Positions 25,190-34,629 are shown, numbered from the stretch's first letter. The stretch: 64,000 bases of DNA from JBLHZY01 sp050633265 (GCA_050633265.1 JBOEGE010000006.1:186001-250000), one strand, 5' to 3'. The notes: generated by a model not told the origin, from the letters alone. Program-made: numbers and translations.

Positions 25190-26631
25190 GCCTCTCGTTA
25201 TTGCTTGCGCCCGCGCAGGCACAATCGTTTACGCCGTCCGCTGAACAGGTTTCAGAGCCCTTTGAGCTGACATACGGTTTCGAAGTGCTCGGCAAAAAGC
25301 AAAGCACGATCCACGCGTTTCATTCCCTTTCCCTGCGCCATGATATCGGCAACGGCTTTACCTTTGGCCAAACGATTTATTCGGCCGCAACGGGCGATGG
25401 CGGCGGGCTTTTTATCGGCGGGGTTGAGCTGGCCAAACGCTGGGCCATTGGGCGCAACACCTTGGAATTTAGCGGTTTTATTGGTGGTGGTGGCGGGGCG
25501 GCGCAGGTTTCTGGCGATGGGATGATGCTGCGTGGGGCGGCATCGCTTTATGTCCCTATCGCGAAGGACTTTACCGCTTATGGCGGCATTGGCTATGTGC
25601 ATGTCACCGGCTCGGCTATCTCGACTCCTTCGTTCAATTTCGGCATCACGCGAGCGATCGGGCTTAATCTTTCTGGGCCCAAAGGCTTTCGGGCCACAGG
25701 CGGCACCAGCTTTCGCGCGATCAAGCCGCATCTGCGCGCATTCATTCCGCTGGGCAGCAAGAATCGCAGCGGCGCGCGCAAGCTCAACACGATGTACCTT
25801 CCCGGTGCTGAGCTGACCTTCGGGCGCGCGGGCAATGCCGAGACCTTCATTACAGCTTCCGGCGCCGCAGCAGGCGATGGCGAAGGCTTTGCCGAATGGC
25901 AATTGGGGCGGCGCTGGCACGCGCAAATCGGCCCAATCCGCGCCTTTGGTGAGGCCTCCGCAGGCTTTGCAGGCGGCGGCGATGTGGATACGGGCGGGGG
26001 GATCGTTGTCTCTGCGGGGGGCGGCTTTGCGGTCCCGCTCGGGCGGGCCTTTGAGCTTGAGTTTGGGGCCACGGGAATTGCCGCGGTTGAGGGCGGTTTT
26101 GCCGCGGTTTCGCCCTTCCTGCGCGGCTCCTTTGCCTTTGGTGGAACGCGGGGGCGCGCGCCTTCAAAGCCTTCGCGCAAATGGCAAATCTCAACCGGGC
26201 TAACCGCGCAAATCCCCCATACTGGCTATCGCAAGGGCGGCAAATCCGATGCGATCATGCCTGTTTTGATGGAAAGCAACATTGATATTTTCCTCACCGA
26301 ACGGCTCTATTTTATGGGCAGCGCGCAGACTGTGATGCTGGGCGATGCGGGGGGCTATGCGGTTGGCCTCATGGGCGCAGGCTATGAGCTGCCCTTGTCG
26401 CGCGATTGGTTTCTCTCGGGCGAATTGCATGTTGGCGCTGCGGGCGGTGGCGGGGTGCAAACGCTTGGCGGTTTGATGGCGGGCGGGCGCTTAGAGCTTG
26501 ATTATGCGCTGTCTTCTGGCGCGCGCATTTCCGGCGGCATTGGCTATTTGCAGACGATCAAAAGCGGGGTTGGGGCCAAGCCGATCACGGTTCAGCTTGG
26601 GCTTAAGCTGCCGTTCAAGACGCATTATTAA
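25165..26631 (+). CDS. secreted Gly-rich protein, probable outer-membrane beta-barrel
   Basis: A 488-residue protein starting with a clear Sec signal peptide (RHLFLCLSLLLAPAQAQS; likely cleavage after AQA). The mature part is rich in Gly and in alternating aromatic/hydrophobic strands (for example NTLEFSGFIGGGGGAAQ, RAFELEFGATGIA, LELDYALSSGARISGGIGYL). It ends in a strand with an aromatic C-terminal residue (LKLPFKTHY), as outer-membrane barrels do. I recognise no named family. The start is the ATG at 25165, with AAGG 8 bases upstream; GTG 25156 and ATG 25171 are alternatives. It may be expressed only by reading through the hairpin. Confidence 0.75.
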   Translation: MNMRHLFLCLSLLLAPAQAQSFTPSAEQVSEPFELTYGFEVLGKKQSTIHAFHSLSLRHDIGNGFTFGQTIYSAATGDGGGLFIGGVELAKRWAIGRNTLEFSGFIGGGGGAAQVSGDGMMLRGAASLYVPIAKDFTAYGGIGYVHVTGSAISTPSFNFGITRAIGLNLSGPKGFRATGGTSFRAIKPHLRAFIPLGSKNRSGARKLNTMYLPGAELTFGRAGNAETFITASGAAAGDGEGFAEWQLGRRWHAQIGPIRAFGEASAGFAGGGDVDTGGGIVVSAGGGFAVPLGRAFELEFGATGIAAVEGGFAAVSPFLRGSFAFGGTRGRAPSKPSRKWQISTGLTAQIPHTGYRKGGKSDAIMPVLMESNIDIFLTERLYFMGSAQTVMLGDAGGYAVGLMGAGYELPLSRDWFLSGELHVGAAGGGGVQTLGGLMAGGRLELDYALSSGARISGGIGYLQTIKSGVGAKPITVQLGLKLPFKTHY

Positions 26632-26650
26632 GCGCGATCGCGGCGTGAAT

Positions 26651-27340
26651 TCAGCGCTTGCGCAGCAGTTGTTGAACGGCCGAAACGCCGAGCAAATAGA
26701 TGCTAATGATGGACAGAGCCACCTGCGCAAAGAGCGGCAGATAAAAATACTGCCACGCCGCGGCCCCGATCAAAACACACCACAAGATCATCGCCCCAAG
26801 CGAGACCATCCGCCATTGCCGCGTGCGCACCGGATGGACGAATTCAACGTTGAGGAACATCGCGACCGTCAGGATGAGGATCAGCGGCAGGCTGATGATC
26901 AGCGGCGGTGTCAGGGTCAGCAAGGTGAGCACCACCATGTTCCAACAGGCTGGAAAACCACGAAAACTTTGGCTCGCGGTCTTCATCCCATCGCGGGCAA
27001 AATAGAGCGCCGAGGCAAATGTAATCGCCCCCGCCGCGATCCAAGCCGCGCTTTCGGGCAGCAAGCCAGAGCGCATCAATGCAAAGGCCGGGATAAACAC
27101 ATAGGTGAGGTAATCAATGATCAGATCGAGCAATTGCCCATCAATTTGCGGCGCGTTTTCCTTGACCTTGAAGTGGCGCGCGAGCGGCCCATCGATCCCA
27201 TCGACAAACAGCGCGCCAAGCAACCAGAGCGTCATATTTGGCCAATTGCCATCCGCCGCACAAAGCAAAGCGCCAAGCGCGAAAAGCGCACCTGTGGCGG
27301 TCAGAAAATGGGTGAGCATTGCTGGGGTTTGTGCGCGCAT
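26651..27340 (-). CDS. pcs: phosphatidylcholine synthase
   Basis: A 229-residue integral membrane CDP-alcohol phosphotransferase. The signature runs DGIDGPLAR, then IDGQLLDLIID, matching the Pcs variant of the DGxxAR...GxxxDxxxD motif. About seven hydrophobic segments are visible. Pcs condenses choline directly with CDP-diacylglycerol to make phosphatidylcholine, a route found in rhizobia and Rhodobacter relatives. YVFIPAFALM after the motif is also typical. It is monocistronic and convergent with the Gly-rich outer-membrane protein, with only about 20 bases between. Confidence 0.92.
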   Translation of the reverse strand: MRAQTPAMLTHFLTATGALFALGALLCAADGNWPNMTLWLLGALFVDGIDGPLARHFKVKENAPQIDGQLLDLIIDYLTYVFIPAFALMRSGLLPESAAWIAAGAITFASALYFARDGMKTASQSFRGFPACWNMVVLTLLTLTPPLIISLPLILILTVAMFLNVEFVHPVRTRQWRMVSLGAMILWCVLIGAAAWQYFYLPLFAQVALSIISIYLLGVSAVQQLLRKR

Positions 27341-27385
27341 GTCTGGTTGATGCCTTAAACGAGGGGCGGGCGCAATTGGCCCGGA

Positions 27386-28303
27386 TCAGGCGCGCGGATG
27401 GGCGGCGGCATAGACATCCATCAAACGGGCCGTATCGACGGCTGTATAGGCTTGTGTTGTTGAAAGGGAAGCATGGCCAAGCAGCTCTTGGATGGCGCGT
27501 AGATCGCCGCCCGCATTGAGCAGATGGGTCGCAAAACTGTGGCGCATCGCATGAGGCGTGGCGGTGGCAGGAAGGCCAAGCTGAAGCCGCGCGGCCTCGG
27601 TCACTTTGGCGATGAGGCGCGGATTAAGCGCCCCGCCGCGCGTGCCGCGAAACAGCGCGCCTGTTGGCTCAAGATCATAGGGGCAGGCGGCCACATAGCG
27701 CACAACGGCCGCGCGCGCAGGCGCAATCACCGGCACAATCCGCTCTTTGCTGCCCTTGCCGATGATCCGCAGGCTTTCGCCCAAAGGCAGATCGGCGCCC
27801 TTCAGCCCGAGCGCTTCGGATATGCGCAGGCCGCAGCCGTAAAGCAGCGTAATCACCGCCATATCGCGCGCCGCAATCCATGGCTCGCGCGCCTGCAACC
27901 CGACCGTATCAATCATCGCGCGCGCGCCGTCCTCGGAAAGGGGCCGGGGCAATTTTCGCTGAAACTTGGGCGAGCGGGCGGCGAGAATGGCTGTTGGATC
28001 AAAGGCTTCGCGCGCCGCGACATAGCGGGTAAAGCCCTTCACCGCAGAGAGCGACCGCGCCAAAGAGCGCGCAGAAACGCCCCGCGCCCGCTCATGCGCC
28101 ATCCAAGCGCGCATATCTGAAATGCCGACCTCACCAAGCGCAGAAGTGCCGCCCATTTCGCCAAAATGACTGGACAGAAAGCTCAGGAACCCAGCCACAT
28201 CAGCGTTATACGCCGCCAGCGTATTATCCGCCGCACCATCAAGCGCGCGCAGATGCGAAAGCCAGCCCTCTAACGCATCGCGCAGGCCAGCAGAGACAAG
28301 CAT
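27386..28303 (-). CDS. xerC: tyrosine recombinase XerC
   Basis: A 305-residue site-specific recombinase that with XerD resolves chromosome dimers at dif. It has an N-terminal SAM-like core-binding domain (about 1-100). The catalytic domain contains Arg in YGCGLRISEALGL, Lys in GKGSKERIVPV, the HxxR block HAMRHSFATHLL, and HASLSTTQAYTAVD containing the nucleophilic Tyr. It overlaps the DUF484 gene by the TAATG arrangement; XerC and DUF484 are commonly neighbours in proteobacteria. No dif site was recognised in the window. Confidence 0.93.
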   Translation of the reverse strand: MLVSAGLRDALEGWLSHLRALDGAADNTLAAYNADVAGFLSFLSSHFGEMGGTSALGEVGISDMRAWMAHERARGVSARSLARSLSAVKGFTRYVAAREAFDPTAILAARSPKFQRKLPRPLSEDGARAMIDTVGLQAREPWIAARDMAVITLLYGCGLRISEALGLKGADLPLGESLRIIGKGSKERIVPVIAPARAAVVRYVAACPYDLEPTGALFRGTRGGALNPRLIAKVTEAARLQLGLPATATPHAMRHSFATHLLNAGGDLRAIQELLGHASLSTTQAYTAVDTARLMDVYAAAHPRA

Positions 28304-29010
28304 TACGCCAACCAGCGCCGCATGGAGCGCTCAAACACGCCGGTGAAAAAGGCCAAAAGATCAGTGCCTTGGGTCGGTTTGAACTGGTGCGGATCCTCCG
28401 CCCCAAGCACCAACATACCGGGCAGGCGGCCGGGGCCAAAATCAAGTTTGAGACAGGCCTCGGAATTGATCCAATCACTGTTCTCGCCGTAAATCACCCC
28501 GGTTTCAGGATGGGTTTGGCGCAGGGTCACAGCGCGCACAGGCACGTTGCGCCCCATGGTGATATAGGTCTCGATAAAGCCGGGCTCAGCCGTGATCAGC
28601 ACATCGCCAAGCTTGGCCGCAACAGGATCATCGCCGGTTTGATGGGTTTCCAGAACGAGCTTCACACTGTCCACTTGCAGAATATCGGCGACTTCCCCGC
28701 CAAGATCGCGCAGGAAATCGGCAAATTCGGTCGGATCAAGCATGCGCAGGATGGCGCGGTGAATTTGATTTGTTCCGGCGAGATTTTCATAGGCCGCCGC
28801 GATCACGCCGCGATGGGTATCTTCAAGCCGGGTGAGGCGGCTCTCGAGCCGATCCATCGCGATGCCACGCAGATCAACGATATTGCCGCCCAAAGCTTTT
28901 TCGTTCGCCGCAATGAGCGCGCGCATAACATCATGATCTTCAAGGATAACATCGGGGTCAGAAATAATCCGCTCGCGCAGATCATCGACCATCAGAGCCG
29001 TTTCATTCAT
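28303..29010 (-). CDS. DUF484 family protein (YigA-like)
   Basis: A 235-residue DUF484 protein with a GAF-like fold. It begins NETALMVDDLRERIISDPDVILEDHDVMRAL, where the DPDVILEDHDVM block is the DUF484 hallmark, and continues with a GAF-like C-terminal domain. I start it at 29010, with GAGG six bases upstream, rather than at the end of the open frame at 29040. It is translated just upstream of xerC with overlapping stop/start. The function is unknown; the persistent link to xerC suggests a role near chromosome dimer resolution, but this is inference. Confidence 0.9.
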   Translation of the reverse strand: MNETALMVDDLRERIISDPDVILEDHDVMRALIAANEKALGGNIVDLRGIAMDRLESRLTRLEDTHRGVIAAAYENLAGTNQIHRAILRMLDPTEFADFLRDLGGEVADILQVDSVKLVLETHQTGDDPVAAKLGDVLITAEPGFIETYITMGRNVPVRAVTLRQTHPETGVIYGENSDWINSEACLKLDFGPGRLPGMLVLGAEDPHQFKPTQGTDLLAFFTGVFERSMRRWLA

Positions 29011-29249
29011 GCGTGCCTCGTCGCAAATATGTAAATTCAATAGCAGGTCTTCGCCTGCGCTTGGCTCAGTTTAAGCATTTTCGCCCCGCGTCGCGCAAGG
29101 AATATCGGGCGAAAGGCGCGGGCCTGTGGGGGGATTGTCACGGTTCTTTTGGGCAGGCAGCGCGGGGCAAAACTTGCGAATTGCGCGCCTTTGTGCTGTG
29201 TGAGGGGCCAAAGGGCGCGTTGAACGCCCGCGCAGTACAGGCTGATTTG

Positions 29250-29957
29250 ATGAAAGAAAGCGATCTATATCCGCCGCTCAAAGCATATCTCGAGGCCCAA
29301 GGCTATGAGGTGAAGGCCGAGATTGGCGATTGCGATGTGATGGCGATCCGGGGCGATGAGCCGCCGGTGATTGTCGAGCTGAAGCTGAGTTTTTCGCTCG
29401 CTTTGGTGATGCAGGGCGTGGCGCGCCAAAGCCTGTTTGATCATGTCTATCTGGCGGTGCCTGTTTCTTCGGATCGGGGCTGGAAGCTGCGCTATAAAGA
29501 GATCATTGCGCTGTGCCGCCGCCTTGGGCTTGGGCTGCTCGCGGTTAAGCTTGGCAAAAATCCCCGCGTTGAGGCGCATCTTGATCCCGGCCCCTATCAG
29601 CCGCGCAAGAACGCCCGCAAATCAGCCCGGCTTCTGCGCGAATTTGAGCGGCGCGTGGGTGATCCCAATCGCGGCGGGGTGACGGGGGTTAAGCTGATGA
29701 CGAGCTATCGCCAAGATGCGCTGAGATGCGCGATTTATCTTGAGCAGGCGGGCCCGTCAAAGGCGGCGCATGTGGCCAAAGCGGTAGAGGTCAGCCGCGC
29801 CGGGACATTGATGCGGGCGGATCATTACGGCTGGTTTGAGCGGGTCGATCGCGGCATTTATGCGCTGACCCCAAAGGGCAATGAGGGGCTGAAGCAATTC
29901 AGCGATGAGGCGCAAAAACTTGGCGCGGATATCTCGCCCATTGAGGGCGAGCCTTAG
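29250..29957 (+). CDS. DUF2161 family PD-(D/E)XK-like protein
   Basis: A 235-residue protein. The N-terminal half shows a nuclease-like core: an initial Glu/Tyr helix (ESDLYPPLKAYLEAQGY), GDCDVMAIRG, and IVELKLSFS supplying the D...ExK catalytic triad. The C-terminal half looks like a winged helix (SYRQDALRCAIYLEQAGPSKAAHVAKA, then TLMRADHYGWFERVDRGIYAL). The start at 29250 is chosen because the conserved core begins there. The family is annotated as a putative phosphodiesterase/nuclease without a proven role. It is divergent from the DUF484/xerC operon. Confidence 0.78.
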   Translation: MKESDLYPPLKAYLEAQGYEVKAEIGDCDVMAIRGDEPPVIVELKLSFSLALVMQGVARQSLFDHVYLAVPVSSDRGWKLRYKEIIALCRRLGLGLLAVKLGKNPRVEAHLDPGPYQPRKNARKSARLLREFERRVGDPNRGGVTGVKLMTSYRQDALRCAIYLEQAGPSKAAHVAKAVEVSRAGTLMRADHYGWFERVDRGIYALTPKGNEGLKQFSDEAQKLGADISPIEGEP

Positions 29958-29971
29958 CCCCGCCCAAAAGC

Positions 29972-30004
29972 AAAACGGCCCCCGATCGGGAGCCGCTTCG
30001 TTTT
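29972..30004. terminator. bidirectional terminator between DUF2161 and transaldolase
   Basis: An inverted repeat with one mismatch (CGGC-CCCCGATCGGG-AGCCG) is flanked by AAAA on the left and TTTT shortly after on the right. It lies between two convergent genes 62 bases apart and so can serve both. Confidence 0.7.
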
Positions 30005-30019
30005 CGTATCTTACAGAGA

Positions 30020-30673
30020 TTACAGGATTTTCTGGCCAGTCGAGGCCCAATCCTTCATGAATTGCTCAAGGCCTTTGTCGGTCAGAATGTGGTTGGCCAT
30101 GGCCTTGATCACATTGGGCGGCGCTGTGCAGACATCCGCGCCGATTTTTGCACATTCGCTCATGTGGTTGGCGGTGCGGATCGATGCGGCAAGGATGTTG
30201 GTTTCAAACCCGTAATTGTCATAGATCGTGCGGATATCCTCGATCAGGTCGAGCCCATCGATATTGATATCGTCCAGGCGGCCGATGAAGGGCGAAATGA
30301 AGGTCGCGCCGGCTTTGGCCGCCAGAAGCGCTTGGTTGGCCGAGAAACAGAGCGTCACGTTGACCATTTTGCCCTCATCCGAGAGGACTTTACAGGTTTT
30401 CAGGCCATCCCATGTGAGCGGCACTTTGACGGCGATGTTTTCGGCGATCTCAGCAAGTTTGCGCCCCTCTGCGATCATATCATCGGCTTTAAGCGCAACA
30501 ACTTCGGCCGAAACAGGGCCGGAAACCATTGAAGCGATCTCTTTGGTTACCTCAAGAATATCGCGGCCCGATTTCATGATCAGGGAGGGGTTGGTTGTTA
30601 CACCATCCACCATGCCAAGATCGTTGAGTTCGGCAATCGCGGCTACATCGGCGGTATCTACAAAGAATTTCAT
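30020..30673 (-). CDS. tal: transaldolase (TalC/MipB-type)
   Basis: A 217-residue small transaldolase/fructose-6-phosphate aldolase family member of the pentose phosphate pathway. The N terminus MKFFVDTADVAAI and DGVTTNPSLI are diagnostic. The Schiff-base Lys is in IAVKVPLTWDGL, with VNVTLCFSANQAL and YISPF-like FISPFIGRLDD following. The length fits the short TalC class rather than the 35-kDa TalB class. Whether the activity is transaldolase or aldolase depends on a few residues I did not resolve; transaldolase is usual in alphaproteobacteria. Confidence 0.94.
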   Translation of the reverse strand: MKFFVDTADVAAIAELNDLGMVDGVTTNPSLIMKSGRDILEVTKEIASMVSGPVSAEVVALKADDMIAEGRKLAEIAENIAVKVPLTWDGLKTCKVLSDEGKMVNVTLCFSANQALLAAKAGATFISPFIGRLDDINIDGLDLIEDIRTIYDNYGFETNILAASIRTANHMSECAKIGADVCTAPPNVIKAMANHILTDKGLEQFMKDWASTGQKIL

Positions 30674-30770
30674 GCGCTGTGGCTCCTATCGGATTTGAGA
30701 GGCGAAAAGATGAGAATTGGCGCCCTCTTACCCTATGGTGGCGCGCCCGGAAAGGGCTTAAGCAAGGGGG

Positions 30771-32966
30771 ATGAGCGCTAAGAGTTATTTTGACGAAGGA
30801 GAATTGGTGGCCGTGCTGACCGCGCAGCCGCTGGATCGTTTGTTGGATTATAAAGCGCCGATGGGTGGCTGCCATCTTGGCGCCTTTGTCGAGGTGCCGC
30901 TTGGGCCGCGCAAAGTGCTTGGGGTCGTTTGGGGGGCGGGCGCGGGCGATTATGATATCGCCAAGATACGCGCGGTTCTGCGGGTTCTGGATGCGGCCCC
31001 GATGCGCGAAGAGATGCGCGCCTTTTTGGGCCGTGTCGCCGATTATACCCTGACGCCCATGCCCGCGATGCTGCGCCTTGCGACCCGCGCGCCCGGGCTT
31101 GGCGATCCGCCCTCGATGCGCAAAGTGTACCGGCTTGGCTCTGGCGCGCCAGACCGCGAAACGCCTGCGCGCAAACGGGTGCTTGAGGCGCTGAATGATT
31201 ATGGCGGGCTGTCCTTTACGCTCAAAGAGCTGGCCGAAGTTGCAGGGGTTTCCACCAGCGTTATCAAAGGCTTAACTGCGCAAGGCGTGGTGCGCGAAGA
31301 GCAAAGCCCGCGCGATACAGATTACCCGATGCTTGATCCAAACTATCCCGGCAAAGCGCTTTCCGATGAACAAGCCGAAGTCGCGCGCGCCATGCGCGAG
31401 GCCGTCGCGAGCGGCGCCTATGGCACGACCCTGCTCAAAGGCGTTACCGGTTCGGGCAAAACCGAAGTCTATATGGAGGCCGTGGCCGAATGCCTTGCGC
31501 GCGGCCGCCAAGCGCTTGTCCTGCTGCCAGAAATCGCGCTGACATCGGAATTCCTCACCCGGGTTGAGGAACGCTTTGGTGCGCGCCCGGCTGAGTGGCA
31601 TTCGGGCATAACCATGACAGAGCGGCGGCGCTGCTGGCGGATGGTTGGCGAGGGGCGCGCGCGGCTGATTGTGGGCGCGCGTTCGGCGCTGTTTCTGCCG
31701 TTTCAGGACTTGGGCTTGATCATCGTCGATGAAGAGCATGACAGTTCTTATAAGCAGGAAGAGGGCGTGTTTTATTCGGCGCGCGATATGGCCGTTTTGC
31801 GCGCCTCGCTTTGTTCGGCGCAGGTGATCCTTGCCTCGGCCACGCCCTCATTAGAAAGCTGGGCCAATGTTGAGGCGGGCAAATACCGCCGCCTTGATCT
31901 CAATGCGCGCTTTGGCCCGGCGATCATGCCAAAGATGGGCGCGATTGATATGCGCGATGAGACGATGCCCTCCAACCGCTGGATTTCCCCAAGCCTTGCG
32001 GGCGAGGTGCGGGCGCGCATTGCCAAGGGCGAACAGTCGCTGCTGTTTATCAATCGGCGCGGCTATGCCCCGATCACGCTTTGCCGCAAATGCGGGCATC
32101 AGATTGCCTGTGATCACTGCGATGCGCGCATGGTTGAACACCGCTTTCAAAAGCGCCTGATGTGCCATCAATGCGGCGAAACCAAACCGATCCCCGAGGC
32201 GTGCCCCTCCTGCGAAGCGGTTGGCACAATGGCCGCCGTTGGCCCCGGTGTCGAGCGGCTGGCAGAGGAGGTCTCCGAGACATTCCCCGATGCGCGCGTG
32301 GCGGTGCTTTCCTCTGATCTGTTTGGCTCGGCGCGCGCCCTCAAAGAGCAGATCGAGGCGATTGCCAAGGGCGATGCGGATATCATCATCGGCACGCAGC
32401 TTGTCGCAAAGGGCCATAACTTTCCGCATCTTACGCTCGTTGGGGTGATTGATGCGGACCTTGGCCTGCAAGGCAGCGATCTGCGCGCCGCCGAGCGGAC
32501 CTTTCAATTGATGCGCCAAGTGGCGGGCCGCGCTGGGCGCGCGGAGGCCCCCGGAACGGCCCTGCTGCAAAGCTATCAGCCCGAACACCCGGTAATCCGC
32601 GCGATCCTTTCGGGCGATGAAGAGGGCTTCTGGGCGGCCGAGGCAGCAGAGCGGCGCGCAGCCGGCGTTCCCCCCTATGGGCGCATGGCCGGGATCGTCC
32701 TTTCTGGCAGCGATATGCAGGCGGTGTTTGATCTCGGCGCAGATATGGCGCGCCGCGCACAGCCCCTGCGCGATGTCGGCGCTCAGCTTTACGGCCCCGC
32801 ACCGGCCCCCATCGCGCGGGTCCGCGGCAAACACCGGGTGCGCCTGCTGGTGAAAGCCGAAAAAACCGTTCCATTACAAGGCGCTCTGGCCAAATGGGCC
32901 GCCCAGTTCCGCCTGCGCGGCGATCTGCGCATCCAGATCGATATTGATCCGCAAAGTTTCTACTAA
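30771..32966 (+). CDS. priA: primosomal replication restart helicase PriA
   Basis: A 731-residue DNA helicase that reloads the replisome at stalled forks. The N-terminal DNA-binding domain (AQPLDRLLDYKAP) is followed by Walker A GVTGSGKTEVYMEA (about 225), DEEH (about 320) and the zinc-binding insertion with four CxxC pairs (CRKCGH, CDHC, CHQCGE, CPSC; about 435-485). Helicase motifs TQLVAKGHNFP and QVAGRAGRAE follow. The ATG at 30771 has GGGGG immediately upstream. A downstream GTG behind AAGGAG at 30797-30802 is an alternative but would trim conserved residues. Confidence 0.97.
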   Translation: MSAKSYFDEGELVAVLTAQPLDRLLDYKAPMGGCHLGAFVEVPLGPRKVLGVVWGAGAGDYDIAKIRAVLRVLDAAPMREEMRAFLGRVADYTLTPMPAMLRLATRAPGLGDPPSMRKVYRLGSGAPDRETPARKRVLEALNDYGGLSFTLKELAEVAGVSTSVIKGLTAQGVVREEQSPRDTDYPMLDPNYPGKALSDEQAEVARAMREAVASGAYGTTLLKGVTGSGKTEVYMEAVAECLARGRQALVLLPEIALTSEFLTRVEERFGARPAEWHSGITMTERRRCWRMVGEGRARLIVGARSALFLPFQDLGLIIVDEEHDSSYKQEEGVFYSARDMAVLRASLCSAQVILASATPSLESWANVEAGKYRRLDLNARFGPAIMPKMGAIDMRDETMPSNRWISPSLAGEVRARIAKGEQSLLFINRRGYAPITLCRKCGHQIACDHCDARMVEHRFQKRLMCHQCGETKPIPEACPSCEAVGTMAAVGPGVERLAEEVSETFPDARVAVLSSDLFGSARALKEQIEAIAKGDADIIIGTQLVAKGHNFPHLTLVGVIDADLGLQGSDLRAAERTFQLMRQVAGRAGRAEAPGTALLQSYQPEHPVIRAILSGDEEGFWAAEAAERRAAGVPPYGRMAGIVLSGSDMQAVFDLGADMARRAQPLRDVGAQLYGPAPAPIARVRGKHRVRLLVKAEKTVPLQGALAKWAAQFRLRGDLRIQIDIDPQSFY

Positions 32967-33006
32967 ACCCGCCAACAGGGCCGAATGTTCGCCCAATGTT
33001 CTATGG

Positions 33007-33021
33007 TTAGCATATTTTTAA
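33007..33021 (+). promoter_or_regulatory. CtrA-like box upstream of the first PAS-GAF-GGDEF gene
   Basis: TTAG-N7-TTAA, one mismatch from the CtrA consensus TTAA-N7-TTAA, ends 42 bases before the GTG start. It is followed directly by CCAT, so the right half also matches the TTAACCAT half-site form. It also forms an inverted repeat, ATGGTTA...TAACCAT. CtrA control is inferred. Confidence 0.5.
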
Positions 33022-33063
33022 CCATGACTTTTTACGCTGGGGAAGTTGAGTAGGAGAAACACT

Positions 33064-34509
33064 GTGTTTTACAAGCGCAACCCGACGATCCAATCGGTCC
33101 CGATTTTCTCGGGTCTTGGGACCTTTGAGGGGCTGTTCGCAGATATGCCGGATGGCGTTGTGGTCTCAAGCCCCGAGCGGCGCATCCTTTGGATGAATGC
33201 CGCAGCCGAAGCGATGTATGGCTACGAATTTACAGAGCTGCATGGCAAGGATTCCGCGATGCTTTACGTAACCGAGGAGGCGCATGAAACCATCACGCAG
33301 CATTTGGTTGATATGCGCAAAGGCGCCAAATCGGCGCAGTTCTCGACCCTTTTTAAGCGCAAAAACGGCGCGGTATTCGAAGCCGATGTTACCGGCAGCC
33401 CCATTCGCTCTGAAGAGGGCGCGTTGCTTGGATATCTGGGCGTGATCCGCGATGTCTCCGAAACCAATGCGATCAACCGGGTCAATCAAGCGCTTTATGA
33501 TATCTCCTCAAATCATGAGCTGACGCCAGAAACCAAACTCCAAGATATAATGAAGCTTGGCTGCGCGCATTTCGGCCTGCCGACTGCGATCATCAGCTGG
33601 ATCGAAGATGAGATCTATACGGTCGTGCATTCGCGCAGCGCGCTCACAGAAATCCCTCCCGGTATGCAATTTGATCTGGGGCGCACCTATTGCTGCCATA
33701 CCCTGGCCGCGGATGGGCCGATTGGCTTTCATGATGCCAAAAACAGCGAAATCGCCAAACACCCCTGTTATGCGGATTTCGGGCTTGCGGCCTATATTGG
33801 CATCCCGTTGATCGTTGATGGGATCCGCTTTGGCACGTTGAATTTTTCTGGCCCCGAGGCAAGGCAAGCGTTTAACACCGCTGATTACGATCTGATGAAA
33901 CTCTTTGCGGCATGGGTCGCGCAAGAGCTGAGCGCCGCGCAAGCTTTGGCCGCCTTGGAGCGCCGGGCGAATACCGATCCCGAAACGGGCTGTTTGAACC
34001 GTCCTGCATGGATGCGCGCGGCGCAAGAATTGGCGCATCCGGGCGCAGTAGATACCAATGGCGCCCCGATTGCCAAAGCGGTTGTGGCTTTTGGGCTGGA
34101 TGATCTCAAATCAATCAAGGATATACATGGCCTGCGCGTTGGGGAGAGCATCTTGAAAGAGGTGGCGCGCCTCTGCAAAGCGGACCCCGCCTTAAAGGAT
34201 CAGCCCATCGGGCGGCTCGGCGGCGAAGAATTCTTTATTCTGTTGCACGGGAAAGCGGCCCAGAATGCCGCCGACGTGGTTGATGCGCTGCGCAATCAAA
34301 TCGCTCAAATCGCGATTCCTCTGGATGGCCAAAAGGTGGGTTGCACCGCAAGCTTTGGCCTGTGTCAATTCAGCGTCCCCTCCATGACGCTTGCCGTGGC
34401 GATGAACCAAGCGGATCTGGCCTTGTTTGAGGCCAAATCCTTGGGGTGCAATCAGGTAAAAGATGCAAAAGAGATATCACCGGTCGGGCGCAATTCAGTC
34501 TCAAAGTGA
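33064..34509 (+). CDS. PAS-GAF-GGDEF protein with decayed diguanylate cyclase site
   Basis: A 481-residue soluble sensor. It has a PAS domain (about 20-135, DGVVVSSPERRILWMNAAAEAMYGY), a GAF domain (about 145-295, TYCCHTLAADGPIGFHDAKNS) and a C-terminal GGDEF domain (about 305-465). GGEEF is at 386-390, but the rest of the active site is altered: the Mg-binding Asp of FDxD is Gly (FGLDDLK), IND is IKD, GH is GL and GD is GE. No RxxD inhibitory site is present. The start is GTG 33064, with GGAG 7 bases upstream. The next gene is a paralogue with an intact site. It probably senses a signal and may act as a catalytically weak or dead partner. Confidence 0.9.
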   Translation: MFYKRNPTIQSVPIFSGLGTFEGLFADMPDGVVVSSPERRILWMNAAAEAMYGYEFTELHGKDSAMLYVTEEAHETITQHLVDMRKGAKSAQFSTLFKRKNGAVFEADVTGSPIRSEEGALLGYLGVIRDVSETNAINRVNQALYDISSNHELTPETKLQDIMKLGCAHFGLPTAIISWIEDEIYTVVHSRSALTEIPPGMQFDLGRTYCCHTLAADGPIGFHDAKNSEIAKHPCYADFGLAAYIGIPLIVDGIRFGTLNFSGPEARQAFNTADYDLMKLFAAWVAQELSAAQALAALERRANTDPETGCLNRPAWMRAAQELAHPGAVDTNGAPIAKAVVAFGLDDLKSIKDIHGLRVGESILKEVARLCKADPALKDQPIGRLGGEEFFILLHGKAAQNAADVVDALRNQIAQIAIPLDGQKVGCTASFGLCQFSVPSMTLAVAMNQADLALFEAKSLGCNQVKDAKEISPVGRNSVSK

Positions 34510-34629
34510 GGGGCGATCGGTGCCGCTGGCGGCGCTTTGCAACGTGCATCCCTGCGCGCAATGAGCCGCGGCCCCAAGAGTTTTATGAGTTGAATCGCTG
34601 AGAATTCCCCCTTCGAAAGCCTCTCCATA

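Noticed and set aside
31851..32834. A 327-codon frame antisense to priA
   Set aside because: It is the mirror of the PriA helicase and zinc region; no ribosome site or recognisable motif.
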